From an uncultured Prevotella sp. (GTDB lineage: Bacteria > Bacteroidota > Bacteroidia > Bacteroidales > Bacteroidaceae), in the NCBI GenBank assembly GCA_905233825.1, contig CAJOFE010000010.1, positions 1 through 64,000 of the forward strand: a stretch of 64,000 nucleotides of DNA. Reading direction: 5' to 3'. This document shows, in pieces, positions 9,004 to 17,480 of the stretch. The notes below the pieces were generated by a model that was not told where the DNA came from, made no database searches, and was given only the letters and a program-made list of their open reading frames with translations. How positions within the stretch are numbered: position 1 is the first letter of the stretch; each line of letters opens with the position of its first letter. Both the position numbers and the translations under genes were made by a program.

Positions 9004-9621
9004 ATGAAAAAGAACATCATCAAGACATTGACTCTTCTGACTGTCGTCGTAGCGATGGTCTCGTGTAACAAACAGCCTTCAAAGATGGACGGCGAAAATG
9101 CTGCTAACGAAGAAGCTCAGGGCGTCCGCATTGCCTACGTTGAAGTAGATTCCATCATCAACCAGTACGAGTATGCCAAGCTGATGAACGACTCGCTGGA
9201 GAAGATGGGTGCCAACGCTACCACTATTCTCAACAACAAGGACAAGGAGCTGGAGCGTTCGTACAACAGCATCCAGACGAAGCTGCAGAATAACGGCTTC
9301 ACCAGCGAACAGCAGTATAAGAATGCCGTTGCCGCCTTCGAACAGGAACGCAACAACCGCGTGGCTTTAGAGGCCCGTCTGAGCAACGAACTCATGCAGA
9401 AGCAGGCTGACTTCACCAAGGCCCTGCACGACAGCGTGAACAACTTCCTCGAAGACTACAACAAGGACAAGAAATACGACATTATCCTGCGTACTGGTAT
9501 TGCCAACGAAGTCATCCTCTATGCCGACAAGAAGTTCGATATCACGCAGGACGTCATCAACGGACTCAACAACCGCTATAAGAAGCAAGAGGTGAAGGTT
9601 GAGAATGAGAATAAGGAGTGA
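9004..9621 (+). CDS. OmpH/Skp-family lipoprotein
   Basis: 205 residues. A signal peptide ends in VAMVSC, with the lipid Cys at residue 21. The domain starts RIAYVEVDSI and continues with a long charged helical region (coiled coil about residues 60-150), then KYDIILRTG…ILYADKKFDIT, the typical Skp ending. Skp is a periplasmic chaperone for outer-membrane proteins; this version appears membrane-tethered, which is common in Bacteroidetes. Just after its stop come tandem AGTAAGG copies (9611-9645). Confidence 0.88.
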   Translation: MKKNIIKTLTLLTVVVAMVSCNKQPSKMDGENAANEEAQGVRIAYVEVDSIINQYEYAKLMNDSLEKMGANATTILNNKDKELERSYNSIQTKLQNNGFTSEQQYKNAVAAFEQERNNRVALEARLSNELMQKQADFTKALHDSVNNFLEDYNKDKKYDIILRTGIANEVILYADKKFDITQDVINGLNNRYKKQEVKVENENKE

Positions 9622-9645
9622 GAAGTAAGGAGTAAGGAGTAAGTA
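9611..9645. repeat. AGTAAGG-type short tandem repeat
   Basis: Degenerate tandem copies of (A)GTAAGGA cover the end of the OmpH-like gene and the gap before nhaD. This is the reverse-strand style of the CTCATTACTC-type arrays found elsewhere in the window. Confidence 0.5.
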
Positions 9646-9664
9646 AAAGAAATCGTCAAATCCT

Positions 9665-11050
9665 ATGATGACGCTAATTATCGTCCTGATGCTTGTCTTC
9701 AGCTATGTGCTGATAGCCACAGGCCACCTTACGGGGGTCAACAAGGCAGCCATTGCCATGTTCCTCGGTACTATCAGCTGGGTGGTCTTCGTCATCTGGG
9801 GCGACGACTTCGTGCAGAGCCAGCATGCCACCGAGTATGCCGAGTTCCTGGCAGGCGATGTCTCGACAAGCAAGACGGTAAAATACTTCATCTACGACAA
9901 CCTCTTCCTGAAATACGTCGGACGGGCAGCAGCCATCGTCATGTTCCTGCTCGCCACGATGTCCATCATCGAGATTCTCAACAACAACGGCTGCTTCGAC
10001 TTCATCAGCGAGTGGATTCGCACCCGCAACTCCAAACGCCTTCTGTGGACCATCACGCTGGCCACCTTCGTACTCTCGGCCACGCTCGACAACCTCGCCA
10101 CCACCATGCTCATGCTGGTCATTATGCATGGAACGGTGAAGAACCGCTCACAACGCATGCTTATCGGCTCAGCCATCGTGCTAGCGGCATGTAGCGGAGG
10201 CTGTTTTACCGTCATCGGCGACTGTACAGGCCTGCTGCTATGGGGCGACGAAGCCGTCACGGCCACCCATTTCTCAGCCTATCTGGCCATTCCTGCATTG
10301 GCGGCCTGGATAGTACCTACCATCCTCATCAACCGCGAGTTGCCCAGCCGTCTCGACATCGAGTGGCAGGTAGCCCCCTATCGCGGCGACGACACCCGGC
10401 TCAACCGCTGGCAGCGTCTGGTCATGCTCATCGTGGGCATCGGCGGCCTGTGGTTCGTGCCCACCTTCCTCAGCCTCACGCGCCTGTCGCCATTCCTCGG
10501 CGCCCTCTGCGTGCTCAGCGTGCTGTGGGTGGTAAACGAGGCCTTCAACCGCAAACTGATGAATGCCGACCAGATGTCGCAGCGCCGTTTCCCCCGCGTG
10601 TTGCAGTATGGAGCCATCCAGCAGATGCTCTTCGTCATGGGCATCATGCTCGGCTTCGGTGCCGTCACCGAGACAGGCGTGCTCACCACCATTGCCCAGT
10701 GGATAGAATCCACCATCGGCAACATCTGGATTATCGGAGCCATATCGGGCGCGCTCAGCAGCTGTATCGATATGTTTACGATTGCCATTTCTGACATCTC
10801 CATTGCCCAGTCGCTGCACGGCATGACCGACGTTGCCGGCGACTACGCACAGAATGGAGCCTACTGGCTCATCGTTGCCTTCTCCACCGGCATCGGCGGC
10901 TGTCTGCTGTCGGTAGGCAGCATCTGCGGCATAGCCCTCATGCAGATGGAGCATATCCGTGTGGGCTGGTATGTGCGCCGCATAGCCCCCAAGGTACTGG
11001 CAGGCTGGCTCCTGGGCATGGGCATCCTCTACGTAGAAACTCTAATCTAA
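9665..11050 (+). CDS. nhaD: Na+/H+ antiporter NhaD
   Basis: 461 residues with about a dozen hydrophobic segments, an inner-membrane antiporter that expels Na+ (and Li+) in exchange for protons. Family features are the N-terminal [31 protein letters not shown] after the first third (the ion-binding region of NhaD and related IT-superfamily transporters) and [14 protein letters not shown]. It is 44 bases after the OmpH-like gene and 7 bases before pfkA, in one transcription unit. The next ATG (second Met) is equally possible. Confidence 0.9.
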   Translation: MMTLIIVLMLVFSYVLIATGHLTGVNKAAIAMFLGTISWVVFVIWGDDFVQSQHATEYAEFLAGDVSTSKTVKYFIYDNLFLKYVGRAAAIVMFLLATMSIIEILNNNGCFDFISEWIRTRNSKRLLWTITLATFVLSATLDNLATTMLMLVIMHGTVKNRSQRMLIGSAIVLAACSGGCFTVIGDCTGLLLWGDEAVTATHFSAYLAIPALAAWIVPTILINRELPSRLDIEWQVAPYRGDDTRLNRWQRLVMLIVGIGGLWFVPTFLSLTRLSPFLGALCVLSVLWVVNEAFNRKLMNADQMSQRRFPRVLQYGAIQQMLFVMGIMLGFGAVTETGVLTTIAQWIESTIGNIWIIGAISGALSSCIDMFTIAISDISIAQSLHGMTDVAGDYAQNGAYWLIVAFSTGIGGCLLSVGSICGIALMQMEHIRVGWYVRRIAPKVLAGWLLGMGILYVETLI

Positions 11051-11057
11051 AAACACT

Positions 11058-12035
11058 ATGGCAAAGATCAAGACTATCGGAATCCTGACCTCGGGCGGCG
11101 ATGCTCCTGGCATGAACGCTGCCATCCGTGCCGTCACCCGCGCCGGCATCTACAACGGTTTTAATATCAAAGGCATCTATCGTGGCTACGACGGACTCAT
11201 CAAGGGCGAAGTGAAGAGCTTCACCACCGAGAACGTCAGCGGCATCATCACCCGTGGCGGCACCATCCTGAAGACCGCCCGCTCCAAGGATTTTATGACA
11301 CCCGAAGGCAAGCAGAAGGCCTACGAGACCTGCCAGAAGGAAGAGATTGACGCATTGGTGGTCATCGGCGGCAACGGCTCGCTCACTGGCGCACGCGACT
11401 TCGGCATGGAGTTCGACTTCCCCGTCATCGGTCTGCCCGGCACTATCGATAATGACCTCTATGGCACCGACTCTACCATCGGCTACGACACCACCATGAA
11501 CACCATCATGGAATGCGTCGATCGCATCCGCGACACCGCCAACTCCCACGAGCGCATCTTCTTCGTCGAGGTCATGGGCCGCGATGCCGGTTTCCTCGCC
11601 CAGAACAGCGCCATCGCCTGCGGGGCCGAGGCCGCCATCATCCCCGAGGAGATGACCAACGAAGACCAGCTGGCGCAGTTCATGGGTCGCGGCATCCGCA
11701 AGTCGAAGAAATCATGCATCGTCATTGTCTCCGAGAGCCCCAAGTGTGGTGCCCTCTACTATGCCGACCGTGTGAAGAAAGAGTTCCCCGGCTTCGACGT
11801 GCGTGTCTCCATCCTCGGCCACCTGCAGCGCGGCGGTTCGCCCTCGGCTCACGACCGCATCCTTGCCTCACGCACCGGCGTAGGTGCCATCGAGGCCATC
11901 CGCCAGGGGCAGCGCAACGTCATGGTCGGCATACGCAATAACGAGATTGTATATGTGCCCTTCTCCGAATGCATCCGCACCGACAAGCCTTTCGACAAGA
12001 AGCTCATCAAGGTGCTCGACGAGCTGAGTATATAA
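11058..12035 (+). CDS. pfkA: ATP-type 6-phosphofructokinase
   Basis: 325 residues, the normal length of bacterial PfkA, which phosphorylates fructose 6-phosphate in glycolysis. Motifs: [12 protein letters not shown] (nucleotide loop), [23 protein letters not shown] (catalytic Asp about 130; Gly where PPi enzymes carry Lys), [12 protein letters not shown] and [10 protein letters not shown]. The usual GGDGS Mg-ATP motif reads GGNGS here (Asn at residue 105), an unexpected change at a normally invariant Asp. A strong terminator follows. Confidence 0.92.
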   Translation: MAKIKTIGILTSGGDAPGMNAAIRAVTRAGIYNGFNIKGIYRGYDGLIKGEVKSFTTENVSGIITRGGTILKTARSKDFMTPEGKQKAYETCQKEEIDALVVIGGNGSLTGARDFGMEFDFPVIGLPGTIDNDLYGTDSTIGYDTTMNTIMECVDRIRDTANSHERIFFVEVMGRDAGFLAQNSAIACGAEAAIIPEEMTNEDQLAQFMGRGIRKSKKSCIVIVSESPKCGALYYADRVKKEFPGFDVRVSILGHLQRGGSPSAHDRILASRTGVGAIEAIRQGQRNVMVGIRNNEIVYVPFSECIRTDKPFDKKLIKVLDELSI

Positions 12036-12054
12036 AAAAACAACTGTTATAACG

Positions 12055-12100
12055 AAAAAGGGATGTCTGCATCACACGCAGACATCCCTTTTCTTCTTTT
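12055..12100. terminator. Bidirectional Rho-independent terminator
   Basis: A perfect 11-bp stem (GGGATGTCTGC, 12060-12070, with 12078-12088), a 7-base loop, an A-run before and a T-rich run after. It serves pfkA on the plus strand and the converging LruC-type gene on the minus strand. Confidence 0.93.
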
Positions 12101-12119
12101 ATCTAAGAATCTGATGTAA

Positions 12120-14102
12120 TTATTTCCACCAGAAATCATCTACGAATTTGCCTTGTACATAATCGGTAAATTTCTTGTTCTCGTCAGCAATGTTCTGTCT
12201 CTCAGTAACTGGCTTGAACGTATCGTCAACCAAGATCTTACATGCGGCCTCACCTGTAGTGGCTTTGAGTTCCATCCATGAGTCGTTCTTTAAAACCTCA
12301 ATTTTGATATTCTTAATCTTTTCAGGAGTTGTGTATTCGCCATTTACTTCAAAAGTAACTGGTTCTACATTGGGACCGGCACCAGTGTTATACATCTTAT
12401 AAGTACCACTTGCATTGGGAGTAGTTTCTCCGAATAAACCGTGCACCTCTACACCCATGACTCTCAGCGGAAGGGTACCACCTGCACAGATCAGCTTCAG
12501 GGTGGTCTTGCCACCTTCGGCCTTCACTATGTCGAAGACAACGTCGTTAAAGTCGAAGTCGCCAGCTTCCGAGGCCGACAAGTCCTCAGCAATCACACGA
12601 TAGAGCGGAGCGCCACCCTTGAAACCTGGGCTACATGGTGTCTCAGGAATGTTGATGTTGGGCTTGCCAGACTTGAAACCTGCTGCATAGATATTGTTTG
12701 CTATGCTGAAACCGTCTTTTTCATAAATAAACGGCTGGGGAACGTAAGAGCCGCTGCCATCGCTGTCCTTTCCCTGTGGGAAATGAGTCTCTGCAGAAAC
12801 ATACAGGTTGCCGCCATAGGTCACTGCACCATGACTGTTTATGCTTTCAAGGTATGAGTCTCTGACAATATTCTTAGCCTGGAATACGGCATATTCGCCT
12901 GAAGTGGGACCAAAGATTCCAAATCCATCCTCATCGTAACGTCCTGACTCAAGTTTAGCTGTCTCTTCAACTACAAACACAGCTTCTGAGCCCATTACGA
13001 TTACAAACGGACCTGATGTTGCACCCGTGCTTGAATCCCTGCCTCCATAGAAATTCTTTGTCAGCACACCGCCGCCAGCATCAATCTTAAACGCTCCTTG
13101 TTCTGATGAAATATTCATTTCAAAATCATTTTCCACCTCAAGGTAACAATTATTGATCACGTTCCAGCTACCGCCGATATAAGCATAATTATAAGTCGTC
13201 CAATGTCCATTGTTGACCCAACCTGAGTTGTTGGAATTGATGTGAGTAGTGCCAGAAACGGTCCACTCGGCATTGTTCTGCACAGCCCCAGCATTCACTA
13301 CAACAGCTGCTGCATTGATGGTGCCATCGTTGACGATTCTGCTATCATTGCTTTCGGCATTCACACTTCCTGCTGTCAACGTACCTACATTATAAAGGAA
13401 GCTGGACGTGTTAACTTCAAAAGTGCCAACATTGATAGTTCCATGATTGTACACCTTCGTGTTAGTGTTCGCTTTGAGGATACCAGCCGTCTGAAGTGTA
13501 GCACCTTCTGCAATATAAATAGCATCAACATTGAACATGATGGCACTAACCTCATCTAATTTCAAAGTTGACCCCTTAAGCAGATAGATCTCCGAACGAT
13601 AATCTGGAGCAAATTTGGGATGTTCAGCATCGGTGTCTCCATTGGATAAATCAACGGTACCCGTTACATAAATCTTGCTGGCGCCTGACCACGTAGAAAC
13701 GGATTGGGTTTCCGCATCAATGAAATAAGAACCAGCTCCTGCTCCCCATGTAGGCAGTTTGTTAACACCTGCAGGTACTGCATCCAAGAAATTGCTGGCA
13801 TCACAATCTGACGGGAAAGGAGGGTTAAGAGTAGGCTGAATGTTACCTTTGTACTGAGCATAAGTTCCCACAGCACGGGTAATGGCACGTGCATTAGTGT
13901 CCTTGGTTCTGAAACCCCAATCCACATCAGAGCCGACCTTACCAAACGCTCTCTCAAAAGCAGCAGCATACTTGGCGTTTACAGCCTGTTCAACTTTTTC
14001 CTCACTATAACCATAGTCATCATGGCTACATGATGAAAGGACCATCGCACCCAACATGGCGGTTGCAATCACTGGAATACTGAAATAGCTTTTTTTATTC
14101 AT
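12120..14102 (-). CDS. LruC-type lipoprotein with repetitive beta-rich region
   Basis: 660 residues. A lipoprotein signal ends in SSC (lipid Cys 25). The middle (about 150-400) is a ladder of short repeats rich in Asn, Gly and Thr, such as NDGTINAAAV, NHGTINVGTF and NVGTLTAGSV, which suggests a right-handed beta-helix. The C-terminal third carries GDFDFNDVVFD (from about 514), the acidic signature of LruC/DUF4842-like domains and a plausible Ca2+ site. Such proteins are surface-exposed in Bacteroidales; substrates are unknown. It is a single gene between a terminator and a 440-base spacer. Confidence 0.7.
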   Translation of the reverse strand: MNKKSYFSIPVIATAMLGAMVLSSCSHDDYGYSEEKVEQAVNAKYAAAFERAFGKVGSDVDWGFRTKDTNARAITRAVGTYAQYKGNIQPTLNPPFPSDCDASNFLDAVPAGVNKLPTWGAGAGSYFIDAETQSVSTWSGASKIYVTGTVDLSNGDTDAEHPKFAPDYRSEIYLLKGSTLKLDEVSAIMFNVDAIYIAEGATLQTAGILKANTNTKVYNHGTINVGTFEVNTSSFLYNVGTLTAGSVNAESNDSRIVNDGTINAAAVVVNAGAVQNNAEWTVSGTTHINSNNSGWVNNGHWTTYNYAYIGGSWNVINNCYLEVENDFEMNISSEQGAFKIDAGGGVLTKNFYGGRDSSTGATSGPFVIVMGSEAVFVVEETAKLESGRYDEDGFGIFGPTSGEYAVFQAKNIVRDSYLESINSHGAVTYGGNLYVSAETHFPQGKDSDGSGSYVPQPFIYEKDGFSIANNIYAAGFKSGKPNINIPETPCSPGFKGGAPLYRVIAEDLSASEAGDFDFNDVVFDIVKAEGGKTTLKLICAGGTLPLRVMGVEVHGLFGETTPNASGTYKMYNTGAGPNVEPVTFEVNGEYTTPEKIKNIKIEVLKNDSWMELKATTGEAACKILVDDTFKPVTERQNIADENKKFTDYVQGKFVDDFWWK

Positions 14103-14317
14103 AATATTTTACTTTATTAGTTTTGCATACACGTCTTGAAATCCATCATTAAGATGTTTCGGTTGTAAATATACGAAAAAAGAAGAATAAATAACGAAAA
14201 AATATGGTTAATAAAAGTTAAGTATCAAGTAACCACTCGACAAATTGAACATCTAAATCTGAACAGAAACACTCAAAGTTTTATTCCATTTTTAAGTACG
14301 TAACCAACGGAATGAAT

Positions 14318-14480
14318 GCGCTTCTAAGCGTACTTTTCCCCCGTCCTGCCGTTGACAACATGGTAGGAAGTGGGATTAAGGTGCCTTCAAAACACCGTTT
14401 GCGTCCGCGCAAACAACCGTGCGCGCCTACGCAAACAACTGTTTGCGCCCGCGCAAATTGAAAGCCGCCTCAGCATGATG
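14318..14480. repeat. Three-hairpin intergenic element, copy A
   Basis: The core at 14381-14469 reads GTGCCTTCAA, three tandem TTTGCG/CGCAAA-type hairpins (14397-14414, 14419-14436, 14441-14458), then TTGAAAGCC. The outer blocks can pair, giving a closed three-armed cloverleaf. Copy B lies at 37120-37285 with the same order, and the similarity extends about 60 bases leftward. The rest of the 14103-14542 spacer shows no gene. Confidence 0.75.
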
Positions 14481-14542
14481 ATCATCTCCATTCATGCCAG
14501 GAAAACTAAAACAGATGTAATGCGTACCGAAAAACTCCTCTG

Positions 14543-17464
14543 TTACTCGAACACGCCGGCGGTGCTGACCTTAATGCGGGTGGGCTTGCAATTGTTGTAG
14601 AAGGTGGCGGTGAAGCGTCCATCGGCATCGAGGGTGGCATTAGGATTCCAGTAGAGGGTGCGGCGATAGTCGTGCACCTGATCAGGAAGGGGGCGACGAC
14701 TATAGTCAGGATGATAGAAATCGTCGGGCATATACATGCCGTGGAGGACTATGCGGCGGTCGCGATAGGTATATTGCTTGGCATCATCGTCGAAGAGGAC
14801 GAAGTCAAGGGTGACGTCGGCCACGGTGGATCCCTGATCCAAGGGTTTCTCCTCGTTGCGCAGCTCGAAGTCGGTAAAGAGGTGCACCTCGTTCTGACGG
14901 TTCAGGTGGATGTTCTTGAAGACACTGTAGGCCGAGCGGTTGGGCTTGGTATTGACCGACATGTCAGGCGAGAAGTTGCGGTAGTAGGTATAGGGGCGCT
15001 GCAGGTTCTCGCTCAGTCGGGCCTCTACATTGAAAAAGCGCGAGCTGTTGTAGTTACCCAGCAGGAGCATGCTGATCTGGACGGGGAAACTGCGAGGGTT
15101 AAAGCGTCCGAAGGAGAGGCCGTAGTCGGTGGCGAGATTGTAGAGCTCGTAGGCATCGTAGGCACAAGCGGGCTTGGTGTAGTCGATAGCGTGACGTCCA
15201 CGACGGCGACGGGACTTCACCTTGACCTCGTCAAGCTCGCGGTCGAAGGAGGAGATAGCTCCTTCCTGCTTTCCTCCGACAGAGGAGTCAGCATCGTCGA
15301 CAAAGAGGGTGGGCTCTTCGGGCACGTGGCACTGGTAATAGTCGTACTTGCGTGCGAAGACGGGATAGAAGAGATTGCGCTTGATGTAGAACTCGGGCCA
15401 GGCTTCCTCGTCGAGGCGTCCACGTGTCTCGAGGCGTTCCAGCTTGCGGTCACTGATGTCTTTCTTGTGAGCTGAAAGGAAGAGAATACCGTCACCATAG
15501 TAGGGAGGAATGTTGAAGAAGAAGTAGCCGCCGTTGGTGGTCTCCATCTCGACGGTGGCCACATCGTTGCCCAGTACGAGCTCGCCGTTGAGGATGACTT
15601 CTTCCTTCAGTCCGCCATGATTGACGGCGAAAGTGATGGAGGCCGTGTCGTTGTCGAGTCGCGATGCTGTGGTGTTCAGTCCCAGCACGTCGGTCGTATA
15701 GTCGGTTTTGTTGGTGCGTGCATTGACGCCCTCGAAACTTCCCAAGAATCGTGAGAACACTTCACGGTTCGAAGATTCAGGGTCTGTGGAATAGAATGCT
15801 ACCTCTTCGCTGTGGCGCGAAGCCCAACGGTCGAAGTCGTCGGACAGCTGCTCACGGAGCAGGCTGTCGGCAGGATCCCAGCCCAGATTTCCTGCGGGCC
15901 AGTAGTCTATCTCGTCCTGCACTATCTCGTTGAAGGCAATGGTCTTGAAGACGGCTCCTTCTACTGCCATCACCTGTTCAGGCTGATAGCGTAGGGGCTC
16001 GCTGCTGGTCAGCTCCTGATAGTCGTAGCGTCGCCAGCCCTGTACCATCATGAGCAGGTCGAGGTGCCGGCGGTGCGTGTCGTCGTCGCTCTCGAAGTAG
16101 TAGTCGGGATAGGCAATGAAGCCTTTCAGGTCGGAAGAGAGCAGCAGATCGGTCATGATGTTGCCCGTGTCGTAGGTGGGGTCGTCGCTGGATCCGTCGC
16201 GCACGCTAATGGAGATATGCCTGGCATTAACAGGAGCCTGGAACTGGAGTGTAATGGGGTCGAAGGGCTGGTAGTCGAGTTGCATGCCACTGACGCTGAC
16301 GGGCTGCATGTCGATGTCTTGATGATTGACGAAGAACAGGCGGTCGGCCAGTGGCTGCCCGTCTTCATCGATAACGAGGAGGTCGCAAACGCCGGTGGGT
16401 AGTTGGTCGCGGTCAATATCAACAGTCCCCTCCATTCTCTCCCTGACAGGGGAAGCTTTCAGCGTTAGGGTCTGGAATGATTTCAGGACACCCCGACATA
16501 GCACGGCAACACCGACCTGAGTATCGCTTTCCTGGGAGTCGTCGGAAGAGGTCTTCAAAGTGATGTCGGCTTTCAGCTCCTTGCCCGTAGCATTGAGATG
16601 CAAAGCACATCCCTGCTTCTCGGCTTTAGGCAGGTCGAAGGAGTAGTCCTTATCGTGATAACGGAAGCGGGCCTTCATGCGTCCGCTCTCAGGCACATCG
16701 ACGGTGAAGAGTCCCCTACCCTGGTGCTCGGTGCTGATGTTGACTGTCTTGCCGTCATCCACCTCCAGCGTACCACTGATATCTATCTGCTCGCCCTCCT
16801 CGCTCAATGCCTCAAAAGCAACCGTAGAACGGGTGCCCGCAACGAGATGTCCGCCCTCGGGGTAGAAGTTCACCTTCAGTTGCTCCTTCAGCTCCTTGTC
16901 AAGCCGCGTCTTGGGACGGCTGACGATGTACTTCTGCAAATAGTCGCCCAAGGAGTCGGGGCGCTCATAGACAGGTACGACACGACTATAGATGGTGCCA
17001 TACTGACGGAAGAAGTCCTGAGCCATCTGACGGTTGTAGAACTGATCGCGATCCTTGCGAGTATAGAAATGCTCGGTGACGCAGAAGTTCAGCATCCACC
17101 GCGTATAGGCACGCAGCTCGTAGTAACCCGAATAGAGTGAGTCCTTCAAGGCAAAATTTCCGTCACCATGACCGTCGGATGAGACAATCACGCTCTGACG
17201 CTCTACCACCAGACCATCGGGCGACACTAGCTCCACGTAGAGGATGTGGCTCATGTCGGTATAGTGCAGATCGTCGGCCCGCACCACGTAGGACTTGTAC
17301 CAGATGGTGTCACCCTTGTAGTAGCACGTGTTGTCGAGGTGCAGATAGACTTTCTCCTGCACGGGGGCGTTGGCCAGTCGGCGGGCAATGCCGTCTAGCC
17401 GCGACTGGGCTGTCGCGGCCAGACTGGCAAAGACCAGCAATAGTAATATGAAGGACTTCTTCAT
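14543..17464 (-). CDS. Large secreted MG2 (macroglobulin-like) domain protein
   Basis: 973 residues with a signal peptide (FILLLLVFASLAATAQ). The N-terminal part, PVQEKVYLHLDNTCYYKGDTIWYKSYVV, is the macroglobulin MG2-type domain common in large Bacteroidetes surface proteins. A later VILNGELVLGNDVATVEM region resembles another beta-sandwich. There is no thioester motif and no TonB-receptor barrel. Such proteins are predicted to sit in the periplasm or on the cell surface; the function is unknown. It starts 16 bases after hppA and likely ends the FadL-like/hppA operon. Confidence 0.6.
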   Translation of the reverse strand: MKKSFILLLLVFASLAATAQSRLDGIARRLANAPVQEKVYLHLDNTCYYKGDTIWYKSYVVRADDLHYTDMSHILYVELVSPDGLVVERQSVIVSSDGHGDGNFALKDSLYSGYYELRAYTRWMLNFCVTEHFYTRKDRDQFYNRQMAQDFFRQYGTIYSRVVPVYERPDSLGDYLQKYIVSRPKTRLDKELKEQLKVNFYPEGGHLVAGTRSTVAFEALSEEGEQIDISGTLEVDDGKTVNISTEHQGRGLFTVDVPESGRMKARFRYHDKDYSFDLPKAEKQGCALHLNATGKELKADITLKTSSDDSQESDTQVGVAVLCRGVLKSFQTLTLKASPVRERMEGTVDIDRDQLPTGVCDLLVIDEDGQPLADRLFFVNHQDIDMQPVSVSGMQLDYQPFDPITLQFQAPVNARHISISVRDGSSDDPTYDTGNIMTDLLLSSDLKGFIAYPDYYFESDDDTHRRHLDLLMMVQGWRRYDYQELTSSEPLRYQPEQVMAVEGAVFKTIAFNEIVQDEIDYWPAGNLGWDPADSLLREQLSDDFDRWASRHSEEVAFYSTDPESSNREVFSRFLGSFEGVNARTNKTDYTTDVLGLNTTASRLDNDTASITFAVNHGGLKEEVILNGELVLGNDVATVEMETTNGGYFFFNIPPYYGDGILFLSAHKKDISDRKLERLETRGRLDEEAWPEFYIKRNLFYPVFARKYDYYQCHVPEEPTLFVDDADSSVGGKQEGAISSFDRELDEVKVKSRRRRGRHAIDYTKPACAYDAYELYNLATDYGLSFGRFNPRSFPVQISMLLLGNYNSSRFFNVEARLSENLQRPYTYYRNFSPDMSVNTKPNRSAYSVFKNIHLNRQNEVHLFTDFELRNEEKPLDQGSTVADVTLDFVLFDDDAKQYTYRDRRIVLHGMYMPDDFYHPDYSRRPLPDQVHDYRRTLYWNPNATLDADGRFTATFYNNCKPTRIKVSTAGVFE

Positions 17465-17480
17465 TCGGATATCGTAACAG

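Noticed and set aside
10012..10954. Several long frames opposite or within nhaD
   Set aside because: They are out-of-frame shadows of a clear transporter gene and have no motifs or plausible starts.
14381..14469. Possible CRISPR-like array at the triple hairpins
   Set aside because: The units are adjacent palindromes with only 4-5 bases between them, with no spacers and no cas genes in the window.
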